Source: Roseibium alexandrii DFL-11
GTDB lineage: Bacteria > Pseudomonadota > Alphaproteobacteria > Rhizobiales > Stappiaceae
Direction: 5' to 3'
Length of the DNA stretch: 64,000 nt
NCBI RefSeq assembly: GCF_000158095.2
Contig: NZ_CM011004.1
Location: 1 to 64,000 of the forward strand
Every line of letters begins with the position of its first letter. The stretch's first letter is position 1. Made by a program: the position numbers and the translations under genes. Below, piece after piece: positions 7,534 to 15,710 of the stretch. Below the pieces are notes generated by a model. It was not told where the DNA came from. It searched no databases and was given only the letters and a program-made list of their open reading frames with translations.

Positions 7534-9114
7534 TTATGCAAGATCCACGTAAAACGCGACGCCTTCATAATTGTAGTGCCCGAGCGTTGCGATGATGTTG
7601 TCCCGCTCGGTCTCCGAAACGGTGAAGAAGTGGCTGCCGTTTGACGTGTTGAAGAACCGGAACAACGCCGTCCCGCCATTGCTGTCATCCGCAGAGGCGT
7701 AATAGGCGATGCCTTCATCCTGGAAGTTGCTCAGATTCTGCCGGATACTGGCCGCTTCGTCCGCGCTGACCGTATAAAAATGAACGCCGTTCGAGGTGTT
7801 GTAGAACCGGAAGACGGCGGTTCCGTTCACGTCGGTGACGTTGGAATCAAAAGCGTTGCCCTCATAGGAGAGACCGTCAAGGTTCTCAATCACCGAGTTG
7901 CGTTCCGCAAGGCTCGTTGTAAAGAAGTGCGATCCGGTCTCCGTGTTGTAGAACCGGTAGACCTGATAGGCGCTGCCGTCGGCATCGGCAGGTTCTACGG
8001 CGGCTGTCGATACGGAAACCGATTGACCGTTAAAGGTCAGGTTTTCAACGTTGGTCAGGGAGTCCTTGCCATCTCTGCTAGGCGTCAGATCGACCACCAT
8101 GGTCTGTCCCTGCGATCCGGTGAAAACCAGATAACCGGATTGATCGCCCGTGTAGATGACGGAATCCGTACCGGCGCCGCCATTGATGGCGTTGTTTGCG
8201 CTGTTGCCGGTGATGCTGTCATCGCCGCTGCCGCCAATCGCGTTTTCAATGACAACGCCGTTGGCAATGGTAAAGCCGCCCTCAATCCCTGTCACCCAGG
8301 AGACATACCCGCCGGCATTGGCGCCCTCAAGCGTCGCCGCCGTCAGATTGATCGTCAAAGACGTTGTCGCACCGGCTCCGCTGATCGTATCGGTGCCGCC
8401 GGTGTCCCAGATGGCATCCCACCCAATACCCGTCTGGTTTACGGTCGGAAGCGCATAAGTGTTGTCGCCGGTTTCCGCTGCTCTAGCGCCATAGAGATAT
8501 TGAACCGCGGCAATGTCGAAGGTCATCGCCCCACTGCCTGTTCCATAGTCGAGCGTTGTCCGCGGCTGCCCGGTCCAGCCAACGGCATAGGACATGACCG
8601 TCCAGATCTGCTGGTTCAACTCATTGTCGCCGGTGTCCTGATCGGCATTCAAGGTGACGCCCGGAAAGGTCGTGCCGCTATGTGGATGATAGAGACCGAT
8701 GGCGTGACCGATCTCATGCACCATGGTCAGATAGGTATCGCCGCCCGGCTGGATGTAATCGAACTGACCATTGAGAACGCTGTATTCGATCGTAGGAGGA
8801 TTGACGCCATCCGCCGGTGCAGTCGTCTGACCGGCATATTGATCGGAGTTTGTCAGCACCTGCAGGATGTTGGCCTCTTCGCGCACCGTGGTCAGCTCAA
8901 ACGAGATGTTGGCGACCGCCTGCCATTCGGCAAAGGCGTTGAGCGCGGCGGTCTTCTCCGCATCCGTCCAGGCGCGGAAACCTGTGTCGTCGAAATAGAC
9001 TTTCAACGGGCCCGTCAAATCCCATTTCACCGGGTTCGGATTGGCCGGTTCGGTGATGAGCCCGGCCACATAAGCATTCGTTGGAATGGTGGATACGGTG
9101 ATGAATTCCTGCAT
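7534..9114 (-). CDS. Serralysin-like M10 metalloprotease with three C-terminal DUF5648-like repeats
   Basis: Extracellular zinc protease of 526 residues. HEIGHAIGLYH at about 133-143 is the metzincin zinc site, and TVMSY further on supplies the Met-turn, as in serralysins. A short RTX-like part follows (IGGSGDDSITGNSANNAING). The last ~142 residues are three modules of the YRFYNTxTGxHFFT...EG type (DUF5648-like, ~47 residues each), ending at the stop. No Sec signal peptide is present, as expected for a type I secretion substrate. I chose ATG 9114, which follows a run of six G; the open frame goes on to 9189 without support. The last module is about 85% identical to that of the protein at 53978-55060. 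Confidence 0.88.
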   Translation of the reverse strand: MQEFITVSTIPTNAYVAGLITEPANPNPVKWDLTGPLKVYFDDTGFRAWTDAEKTAALNAFAEWQAVANISFELTTVREEANILQVLTNSDQYAGQTTAPADGVNPPTIEYSVLNGQFDYIQPGGDTYLTMVHEIGHAIGLYHPHSGTTFPGVTLNADQDTGDNELNQQIWTVMSYAVGWTGQPRTTLDYGTGSGAMTFDIAAVQYLYGARAAETGDNTYALPTVNQTGIGWDAIWDTGGTDTISGAGATTSLTINLTAATLEGANAGGYVSWVTGIEGGFTIANGVVIENAIGGSGDDSITGNSANNAINGGAGTDSVIYTGDQSGYLVFTGSQGQTMVVDLTPSRDGKDSLTNVENLTFNGQSVSVSTAAVEPADADGSAYQVYRFYNTETGSHFFTTSLAERNSVIENLDGLSYEGNAFDSNVTDVNGTAVFRFYNTSNGVHFYTVSADEAASIRQNLSNFQDEGIAYYASADDSNGGTALFRFFNTSNGSHFFTVSETERDNIIATLGHYNYEGVAFYVDLA

Positions 9115-9324
9115 GGATGCCCCCCAATAAAACAAGCGGCACACAGGGTCCTGCCGGCGTCTTTCGACCGTACAGGTTTGGCATGCCACATCATCACCCT
9201 AATCTGCCGTTAGGGAATTCCATAGATGCCAAAGGTAGCAAACTGGCTTGTTTTTCATGTTGCTAAGGCGAAACTGAAAGGCCAGACGGGATGGGACACG
9301 GTTGGACAACAAAGGGCAGATAAA

Positions 9325-9747
9325 ATGAAGCCAGCTCAGTTTTTCGGCCCTGCCTTGACCGCAGCTTTTCTCCTGTCCGCCGGATCCGCCACCATGGCGA
9401 TGAGCGGGTTCGGGACTTCGGACACCACGGCCGCGTGTCCGCCGCACCGGGTCACGATTGAGAACCGGTCGTCCGGCCCGATCGAAATCCGACAGATTAT
9501 GTGGCTCAATTCCGATGAAACCGACTGGATCTCGCAAGACGTCCGACCTGAGAGCGTTGCACCCGGTGGCGACTGGTCCGGTGACATTTCTCTCACCGGC
9601 CTGTCGGGCGGTAAAACCTTTGTAAAAGCCCAGTACCAGATCCAGGGTAAAGCAGATACTGGGACGTCGGAACTATCCTCCGAACGGGCCATTCCCTCCT
9701 GCCGGACCACCCAGGCGAGCGTCCTGCGCGTGGTCGACAAGCGGTAG
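9325..9747 (+). CDS. Small exported protein of unknown function
   Basis: A 140-residue protein with a clear signal peptide (MKPAQFFGPALTAAFLLSAG, likely cut after ATMA). The mature part has two Cys (ACPPH and PSCRTT) that could form a disulfide and reads like a beta-sandwich (VTIENRSSGPIEIRQIMWLN ... GKTFVKAQYQIQ). I do not recognise a family. ATG 9325 was taken because the leader begins there and AAGG lies upstream; the open frame begins at 9226. It is divergent from the metalloprotease gene with about 210 bp between them. Confidence 0.6.
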   Translation: MKPAQFFGPALTAAFLLSAGSATMAMSGFGTSDTTAACPPHRVTIENRSSGPIEIRQIMWLNSDETDWISQDVRPESVAPGGDWSGDISLTGLSGGKTFVKAQYQIQGKADTGTSELSSERAIPSCRTTQASVLRVVDKR

Positions 9748-10073
9748 GTCCTCCGGTGGGTCCCTCTGGCGCTTTCGGCAAGACGTGCTCCGGTAATACA
9801 TATCGCGCCGCTTCCACTGACACGCAATGGCGGAATATCAAGGAACGGCATGGATTACCTCCCCGATCATGCCGGGGACAGGCTCTTCGAGCCGGGTAAT
9901 GACGAAGTGTATGGTTGACCCGCCCCACGCAAGCAAAATCCCTCGCGCGGCATGCACCGAGGGGTCCTAAATACGAACTGTACAACATCCACCGGCGTCA
10001 TGACCGGACTTGATCCACTGCTGTCCGGTTCAGCCGCACGGGCCGTAATTGGCAAGGCATTGCACTTTACACA

Positions 10074-10130
10074 CGTCTCCCCCCTTGAGGGGTAGACGTC
10101 TCTGTCAGGAGACAGAGGGGGGTAAAAGCC
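10074..10130 (+). repeat. Intergenic palindromic element, copy 1
   Basis: A ~57-bp unit starting CGTCTCCCCCCTTGAGGGG and ending GACAGAGGGGGGTAA. It is an inverted copy of the unit at 10165-10221. Internal short palindromes (CCCCTTGAGGGG, TCTCTGTCAGGAGA) let it fold on itself. Confidence 0.6.
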
Positions 10131-10164
10131 CATCAAATTTTAGAGTCAGTATTGTTTGGCGGAA

Positions 10165-10221
10165 ACCGTCACCCCCCTCTGTCCGCCGTCGCGGACATCT
10201 CCCCCGCAAGGAGGGAGACGG
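10165..10221 (-). repeat. Intergenic palindromic element, copy 2 (inverted)
   Basis: On the minus strand it reads CCGTCTCCCTCCTTGCGGGG through GGACAGAGGGGGGTGACGG, matching copy 1 in order and spacing with scattered changes. The two copies face each other with about 35 bp between them and could form one large cruciform or stem. Confidence 0.6.
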
Positions 10222-10371
10222 GAACGAGCGGCAGACTTCGTTCCATATCCCGGGGGCCGTTAGTTCGGGAATCTATTTTGGACACAATGAGATACAGAAG
10301 AGCCCGGACCCTTTCACCAGACAGCAATGGGTCGAGCCCCAAGACAACTGCTTCGGATCACTGTTCCCAAA

Positions 10372-10399
10372 ACAAAAACCCCTCCGCGAGGGAGGGGTT
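10372..10399 (-). terminator. Rho-independent terminator
   Basis: On the minus strand AACCCCTCC, loop CTCGC, GGAGGGGTTTTTGTTTT gives a 9-bp stem and T-rich tail. It is about 130 bp beyond the end of the small DUF6447-like gene and is the most likely end of its transcript. Confidence 0.7.
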
Positions 10400-10527
10400 C
10401 TTTCATGCCTTTAGGCCGACAAGTGCATTTCGTCAAAAAAACTGAAACACCTCTCGCTGCCTGAAATCGCTGATTTCAACGCAATAGGTGATGCTTCTTT
10501 TCAAAGTCATTCACGAAACACCCTACA

Positions 10528-10731
10528 TCAGTCTTTCGGCAGGGCCGCGGCGAGGGCCTGGGCGTAGGCGTTGCGCGCGGTCTGGTAAATCGCGATCTGC
10601 TGCTGCAGCTCACCAATCTTACGGTCCACAACCGTCATGGACGACAGCTGGTTCAGCGCGTCCTGGGAGAGGTCGGACACGGCATATTCCCGGCCGTCAA
10701 TGGTGACTTTTCCGTTCGGTTGTTCGGTCAT
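10528..10731 (-). CDS. DUF6447-like small protein
   Basis: A 67-residue protein, MTEQPNGKVTIDGREYAVSD then LSQDALNQLSSMTVVDRKIG and a helical end (LQQQIAIYQTARNAYAQALA). This layout (short beta start, then a coiled-coil-like helix ending TARxAYxxAL) matches what I recall of DUF6447, a family of unknown function. ATG 10731 has AGGATC just upstream; the frame extends to 10815 but that part lacks support. It sits 298 bp downstream of the large RTX gene on the same strand but after that gene's terminator, so it is probably transcribed on its own. Confidence 0.6.
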   Translation of the reverse strand: MTEQPNGKVTIDGREYAVSDLSQDALNQLSSMTVVDRKIGELQQQIAIYQTARNAYAQALAAALPKD

Positions 10732-10962
10732 CTTGGATCCTTCAAACTGATTCACTTTTGCAATCCGGTCATGCCGGAAAACCCTGTGATTGTTCGCATT
10801 GCATATCGGGTTCAATGGGAAAGATCAATTTCAAAGACCTGTGCTTTCAAGGGGCGCGGGTTTCGCTGGTGGACACAGAGACTGAGCTTGCTTTGACCTT
10901 CACAGATAGAACTGGGATTAACAAAACGGTTATCCATTCCGGGATGAAAGCTGTCACAGCAT

Positions 10963-10993
10963 AAAAAAGAGGGGCCCGCATCGCGGACCCCTC
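10963..10993 (-). terminator. Rho-independent terminator of the RTX/S-layer-like gene
   Basis: On the minus strand GAGGGGTCCGC, loop GAT, GCGGGCCCCTC then TTTTTT makes an 11-bp stem with one mismatch. It lies 36 bp after the stop codon. Confidence 0.85.
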
Positions 10994-11029
10994 CCAATTT
11001 TTGAGATTGCCCGTTGGGCAATATCAAGC

Positions 11030-12712
11030 TTAGGCGATGATGTCGCCGAATGCGATCGCACCAACACCTGTCAGCTGAACTGCGAAGTCTGCAGTTCCGT
11101 CCAGGTCAGAATCGACGAAGACGAAGGTGTTCGCACCAACCTGAGTGTCGAAGTACTGGACGGTACCATTCATCGCTGTGTTTGCGTTTGTCAGGCCGTC
11201 AGTCAAGCTGCTGGAAGCGCCACCGTTCAGGAAGTTGGTTGCAGAACCAGCGGTCAGGTTGAAGTCCAGCTTATCCGTGGTCGTGGTGAAGGCCACGATC
11301 TGGTCAACTGTAGCAGCTGTCAGGCCGGAGTCACCGCTGTCGATGATGAAGGTATCAGTACCTGCACCCGCGGTCATGACGTCGAGGCCAGTACCACCAG
11401 TGATCGTGCTGCCGCCAGCACCTGCACCGAGAGTATCGTTGCCAGCACCGCCGGAGATGGTGGTCGCGCCAGCTGCAGTTGCAGTGAACGTGTCAGCGCC
11501 CGTACCACCGGTGAATGTGGTTACAGATGTCGGAACACCGGCAAATGTCAGGCCACCTGTGGACGCAGACGCATCAATTGTGGTCATAACCGGGCCAACA
11601 GCATCAACAAGCGTGATTGTGCCGGTTGTTGAAAGACCGAGGTTCAGAGTGGCAAGTGCAGTTGTTGCGGTACCCGTACCACCTGCAGTGTCGAGGTCGA
11701 TGGTGAGAGCACCAGCGCCTGCAACAGAACCGGAAACAGTCGCAGACGTTACGCTGCCAGCTGTGGTTTCATTGATTTCAAGAGTACCACCGGTCGCAAC
11801 GTTCACCAGAGCAACGTTAACACCCACTGAAGATGTGCTTGCTGCAGCAACAACACTACCTGCACCAGAAGCGAGGGCGGTGGCGTTGAAGCCAGCCGTT
11901 ACGCCAGAAGCAACAGTCGCATCAACAGAAGCTGTGCCACCGATCTGCCACAGCTGGGTAACACCAGCAAAGTTTGCAGAGTTCACAGTAGCTGCAAGGA
12001 AGCCGTCGCCGCCTGTGTCAGAAGTCAGGTTGACGATTTCAATGTTGGAGAGAACGCCTGCAGCAACAGAAGCACCAGCAGAAGTCGCAACGATGTTGGC
12101 AGTGTCAGTGCCGCCAGCGCCATCAGCCGTGTCACCAGTGTTGACGGTTGCCTGCGGTGTTGCACCAAGGCCGGCTGCATCTGCTGTACCGGAGAAAGTG
12201 TCGTCGCCGTCAGTACCGGTCAGAGTTTCACCGACAGTCGTGGTGAAGTTCTGGGTAGTGCCAGTGCTTGTGTTCGGTGTGTTGACAGTCGGAGCGCCGG
12301 AGCGGCCTTCGAACTGACCGAAAACTACGAAGTGCTGGTACAGAGCTTCGTTGGACGTGATGCCAGCAGCAGCAAGATCCGGGTTTGCAGCAGCGTAAGT
12401 TGCCGGAACGAAGTTGCCGCTTGCAATGTTCGGGAAGTTAACGAACGGTACGCGATCTTCGAGAGAACCGAACTGCAGGAAGTGCGTGAACGGGTTGATG
12501 CCAGCAGCTGCAACATCCGGGTAGGTGTTGAGGTAGTAGCTGGTGTCGAAAGAAGCGGACGGGTCAGAACCTTCAAAACGACCGAATGTGTCGTAATGGT
12601 TCTCAGCGAACTGTGCCCAAGTCAGGCCAGTGGAGCCAGCAGTCGCGATGAACGCGTTATACACGTCAGGGCGCGAATTCTGGTAGAATGTTGCGTCAAA
12701 TGACAGAGACAT
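11030..12712 (-). CDS. RTX-type, S-layer-like secreted protein
   Basis: A 560-residue protein very rich in Ala, Gly, Thr and Ser with few charged residues. The N-terminal ~140 residues hold three repeats of the form Y-x-N-x-x-PD(V/L)-x-A-x-x-x-G ... H-(F/Y)-x-x-F-G-x-x-E-G-R, a module seen at the start of many alphaproteobacterial surface proteins. A threonine-rich beta-helix-like middle follows, then RTX nonapeptides (GGAGNDTLGAGAGGSTITGG) and a C-terminus ending in a hydrophobic-acidic pattern usual for type I secretion substrates. The ribosome site TTAGGAG is strong. Codon choice differs from the neighbours (many GGT, GCT, GCA, ACT), as expected of a highly expressed gene. An S-layer or biofilm matrix role is likely but inferred. 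Confidence 0.8.
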   Translation of the reverse strand: MSLSFDATFYQNSRPDVYNAFIATAGSTGLTWAQFAENHYDTFGRFEGSDPSASFDTSYYLNTYPDVAAAGINPFTHFLQFGSLEDRVPFVNFPNIASGNFVPATYAAANPDLAAAGITSNEALYQHFVVFGQFEGRSGAPTVNTPNTSTGTTQNFTTTVGETLTGTDGDDTFSGTADAAGLGATPQATVNTGDTADGAGGTDTANIVATSAGASVAAGVLSNIEIVNLTSDTGGDGFLAATVNSANFAGVTQLWQIGGTASVDATVASGVTAGFNATALASGAGSVVAAASTSSVGVNVALVNVATGGTLEINETTAGSVTSATVSGSVAGAGALTIDLDTAGGTGTATTALATLNLGLSTTGTITLVDAVGPVMTTIDASASTGGLTFAGVPTSVTTFTGGTGADTFTATAAGATTISGGAGNDTLGAGAGGSTITGGTGLDVMTAGAGTDTFIIDSGDSGLTAATVDQIVAFTTTTDKLDFNLTAGSATNFLNGGASSSLTDGLTNANTAMNGTVQYFDTQVGANTFVFVDSDLDGTADFAVQLTGVGAIAFGDIIA

Positions 12713-12825
12713 TTTGTGTTCTCCTAAGATCTTAATACTTGTGACGTCACGTCTTGGTGCGCCAGGTGATCAACCCCGACCACCGCATCTCACTGTTCAG
12801 TCAAATCGGACTGTTCAGCGATTGC

Positions 12826-12845
12826 TGTACAGCTATCACTGTACC
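12826..12845. promoter_or_regulatory. TGTACA-N8-TGTACC operator candidate (RTX gene)
   Basis: TGTACA at 12826-12831 and TGTACC at 12840-12845 are 14 bp apart. The same motif with the same spacing is upstream of the neighbouring XRE regulator gene (13620-13639), so this is a candidate binding site for that regulator. Confidence 0.45.
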
Positions 12846-13220
12846 GGATGTGTGACAAGCATTTTTTTTGGGAAAAGTCAATTTTTTTGGGAGAAATTCG
12901 GTAGTATTTCAAAGCACTTACCGAATTCATCACGCCTGTTGCAGAATTACCGCAAAGGCACATTGGACCGGACCTGAGAGAAGTCCAATTCACACACAAA
13001 GCATGTTAGAATTTCTAGCCACGCTCAAGGACACCTGATGTTCGGAATTCATGAGCGGATTGCTTGAGAAATTAACATTTTTCTTTGTAAGGTGAAAGTT
13101 TTTTAATCATTCTGGTTGGCAGAGTGATGTCAGGTCCGAATTAGAGTGTTAATTCCGGCAGATTGTTCAAGGCCACCATCGTTATTTTTGCCATGTGTAG
13201 CTGCAGCGTTTTCGATTCGC

Positions 13221-13241
13221 AACCCGCCAAAGCGGGTTTTT
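13221..13241. terminator. Hairpin after the XRE gene
   Basis: AACCCGC, loop CAAA, GCGGGTT then TTT forms a 7-bp stem. It lies 22 bp beyond the stop of the XRE gene. The T-run is on the plus strand, so its use for the minus-strand gene is less sure. Confidence 0.5.
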
Positions 13242-13262
13242 GATCCGAATCGCTTGCAGCCC

Positions 13263-13574
13263 TTAGATGGCAGACTTTTGGTTAAAAATGAGTTGATAGG
13301 TTGTCGGCTCGTAGAACTCGAGCATCTTGATAGCAAACTCACGGCTGTCGACACCAAGTGCTTCGGCGTAGACTGCATACCGGTCGGCCGGCAGACGGCC
13401 CTTACCGCTTTCGATCTGTGAAATGAAGGTATAATAGAGAGCGCCCATTTTGCCGGCCAGCTCGCGCTGGGAAAGGCCTGCTTCCTCTCGGGCAGCCTTC
13501 AGCCAAGCACCGGCCTGCAGGCGCAGTTCCTGACGTTTGTCGTCCGTTGTTTTCGCGTTTGTCTGGAATTGCAT
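13263..13574 (-). CDS. XRE-family helix-turn-helix regulator
   Basis: A 103-residue DNA-binding protein. Residues ~25-80 are a Cro/CI-type HTH: LKAAREEAGLSQRELAGKMG (helix 1-2), then YTFISQIESGKGRLPADRY (recognition helix and next turn). The C-terminal ~25 residues (FAIKMLEFYEPTTYQLIF) are not a known ligand domain, so it is a simple one-domain regulator. It is divergent from the 645-residue membrane protein gene, with about 195 bp between, and sits upstream of the RTX gene on the same strand. A shared TGTACA motif suggests that it controls itself, the divergent operon and the RTX gene; that is inference. Confidence 0.85.
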   Translation of the reverse strand: MQFQTNAKTTDDKRQELRLQAGAWLKAAREEAGLSQRELAGKMGALYYTFISQIESGKGRLPADRYAVYAEALGVDSREFAIKMLEFYEPTTYQLIFNQKSAI

Positions 13575-13619
13575 GATTGATGGCCCTGCCCAAGGGGTTT
13601 AGTACTCACTAACAACAGA

Positions 13620-13639
13620 TGTACAGGAAAAGGTGTACA
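13620..13639. promoter_or_regulatory. TGTACA-N8-TGTACA operator candidate (XRE gene and divergent operon)
   Basis: Two TGTACA palindromes at 13620-13625 and 13634-13639 with an 8-bp spacer lie 46 bp upstream of the XRE start, in the divergent promoter region. The half-sites and spacing match the site before the RTX gene. Confidence 0.5.
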
Positions 13640-13768
13640 AAATCCAGCGCAATTGTGATATTTATGTCGACATTGTTCGGACACAGTCCCGTGAGACACG
13701 TTTTCCTCTGGACGAAAAAGGCCCTGAAACGGTAGGGTGCCGCCGAAATTACGGATAGAGACAGCCAT

Positions 13769-15706
13769 ATGGTCGAAATCATTGCCTTTCCGGGCAAAAC
13801 CCAGTCAACAACCGTCGACACGTCCCGCCTGAATCTCGAAGGCCGCCTGAATCTCGAGGACAATCTTTCTCGTCATGCAGGCCAGGTGATGCCTGTGCCG
13901 CAGATCAGCAGCACGCTCGATGGCACGGTTGTCGTCAATACTTCGGAAGCGGCGGAAGATTTCCCCGTAGGCGACTGGACGAACCAGGAACTGGCGGATC
14001 TTTACAGGGTTGAATCCTTGCTGGTGCAGGCGGGCATCAAGATGTCGACCGGCCGGGGCGTGACCGACGAGAACGATCCCTGGTTTGTTTTCTGCCGGGA
14101 CGACGGCGATGTCTTTGTTCATCTGGCGCGCGCCGATGGCCGGTATCTTCTCGACAGCCCGGGCTTGTCTGGCCTTCTGGAAGGTCCGGATTTCGCGACC
14201 CTGATCGACACATTTGTTAAGCAGCTCGCAGCCTTGCGCGCGAACGATGATGAAAGCAACGTCGTCAGCTTCCGGCCGAAAATGCTGCGCGACAAGAGCG
14301 TTCACCTCCATCCCTCCATCCTGCTCGCGGCGCTGATTTGGACGCTCTATCTCGCCTCCGATGACATTGCCAGCGCCACAGAAGCGGCCAGCGATCTCGC
14401 CGAAGACATGATTCTTCCGGTCGATAAGCTTCTGGCAATGGATGAGGGTGATACAGCTGGGGCAGATATCGAAACCGCCGATATCGATGGTACCGCACCG
14501 GACCTTGCTCCGGCAAAGACCACGGTTGCCACTCAGACCACACAGTCAGGTGTCAGTTTTGCGGACACAGACCGGTCGGGTTCCGACCGTCTGGTCTCCA
14601 GCTTCAGTTCCATGATTGCCTCGGCCTCTCCAGCCGCACAGGCGGTTTCGGCAAGCCTTGCCATTATCGCATTCAGCTTCGGGTTTTACGGTCCTCAGGC
14701 CGGTAAGGATACCGATTCGGACACCAGCAATGGTTTCTCGATCGCCGGTTTGAACTCTGCTTTGCGCGAGCTCGCAGACAGTGTCGCAACGTCCGGCCGC
14801 GCGCATTTGGATCAGTTCGCCGCAAACATTGAATTAGATGGCGACACCGGTCCGGTGGTGCTTGAGAACCTTGAAGCGCCAGTAACGTCAATAGCCGGCG
14901 ATGTGGTTGATTTTGAACTGCATCTCAAGGACCTTGCCGCCGAAGCAGCGGTGAACGCCTTACCAAACCTCGACGTTCCAGTTGAAGAGGCAGCCGCACA
15001 GGCTACGGTCTCCGACCACGCGTCGGAATCCGCGAGCTCAACCGCTGAGGATAGTGAGGAACCCCAGGCGGCATCTGGAAAACAGGCATCCACCAAACAA
15101 GACACCAAGGACACTCAGTCCAGCCAGGTTCAAACAAAGACGAACAGCGGTACGGATACTGATGGCGGCTCGGGTGATGCCCTTTACCTAGCAGCCGTTC
15201 AGCTGAACTCGGGGTCGACCTATTCGGTAGGCTCTACCACGGCTTTGACAACCCTTGACGAAGATGAATTCCAAGAATTCGCCGGGTTCTTGAAAGACTG
15301 GGGGTCAAAAGACAGCGGCGATGACCTCGTTGCGTCTGTGCACCCTGGGCTAAACGACACTGTGATATCGGTGCCAGATCTAGAAATCTCAGGTTCAGAC
15401 ATATCAACCGGAGCGAACACATCAGACATGGCCGCGAGGCCTCAAGTCTCTGCTGTTAATGCAGAGATTGGCGAAATGACTATGCTGGCGGACATTTTCG
15501 TCAACCACGTCATAAAGAAGATGGCCTCGGTCGAAGTCGTTTTCTTTAATACAGGCTCTTCCACGGAACTTGTGCTGTTCGACAAGACAGCTATTGATGA
15601 CCATACCTCCGACAACGCGCACGCAAGAAGTTGGGTGAATGACGACGGGATGGTGATTTCGGTTGTCGGCCACTATCAAGACTTCGCAGACTACGGCTTG
15701 GCCTGA
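13769..15706 (+). CDS. Large membrane-associated protein of unknown function
   Basis: 645 residues and no family that I recognise. It starts at ATG 13769 (MVEIIAFPGKTQSTTVD). Residues ~1-175 look like a folded cytoplasmic domain with many acidic residues. There are two hydrophobic stretches: LLAALIWTLYLAS near 185 and AVSASLAIIAFSFGFYG near 295. The stretch ~380-470 is a low-complexity Ala/Ser/Thr/Gln/Asp linker, and the C-terminus (FVNHVIKKMASVEVVFFNTG onward) looks folded again. Its stop is 4 bp before the first GT2 gene, so the three genes probably form one operon with XRE control upstream. A role in making, anchoring or glycosylating the neighbouring RTX protein is possible but not shown. 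Confidence 0.75.
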   Translation: MVEIIAFPGKTQSTTVDTSRLNLEGRLNLEDNLSRHAGQVMPVPQISSTLDGTVVVNTSEAAEDFPVGDWTNQELADLYRVESLLVQAGIKMSTGRGVTDENDPWFVFCRDDGDVFVHLARADGRYLLDSPGLSGLLEGPDFATLIDTFVKQLAALRANDDESNVVSFRPKMLRDKSVHLHPSILLAALIWTLYLASDDIASATEAASDLAEDMILPVDKLLAMDEGDTAGADIETADIDGTAPDLAPAKTTVATQTTQSGVSFADTDRSGSDRLVSSFSSMIASASPAAQAVSASLAIIAFSFGFYGPQAGKDTDSDTSNGFSIAGLNSALRELADSVATSGRAHLDQFAANIELDGDTGPVVLENLEAPVTSIAGDVVDFELHLKDLAAEAAVNALPNLDVPVEEAAAQATVSDHASESASSTAEDSEEPQAASGKQASTKQDTKDTQSSQVQTKTNSGTDTDGGSGDALYLAAVQLNSGSTYSVGSTTALTTLDEDEFQEFAGFLKDWGSKDSGDDLVASVHPGLNDTVISVPDLEISGSDISTGANTSDMAARPQVSAVNAEIGEMTMLADIFVNHVIKKMASVEVVFFNTGSSTELVLFDKTAIDDHTSDNAHARSWVNDDGMVISVVGHYQDFADYGLA

Positions 15707-15710
15707 TTTC

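Larger units (their letters stand above)
9748..10527. other. Long non-coding stretch with several palindromic repeats
   Basis: No supported gene is seen in 780 bp. The stretch is packed with short palindromes: GGCTCTTCGAGCC near 9880, GTCATGACCGGACTTGATCC near 9997, two inverted copies of a C/G-tract element (listed separately) and a terminator-like hairpin. Such clusters are common in alphaproteobacterial intergenic space. The open frames across it are low-complexity products of these repeats. Confidence 0.6.
12713..13262. other. Long promoter region upstream of the RTX gene
   Basis: No gene is seen in 550 bp. The part nearest the RTX gene has ACTGTTCAG twice (12792-12800 and 12810-12818) and the TGTACA-N8-TGTACC site listed below. 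The stretch 12850-13100 is AT-rich and probably carries the promoter and a long leader. Confidence 0.5.

Noticed and set aside
10074..10221. CRISPR-like repeated units
   Set aside because: There are just two inverted copies, no regular spacers and no cas genes.
10049..10445. Two plus-strand frames in the intergenic repeat cluster
   Set aside because: Their sequence comes from the palindromic repeats and no ribosome site is present.
11145..12317. 390-codon plus-strand open frame opposite the RTX gene
   Set aside because: It is a shadow of the repetitive, low-charge RTX gene, rich in Val, Pro and Ala.
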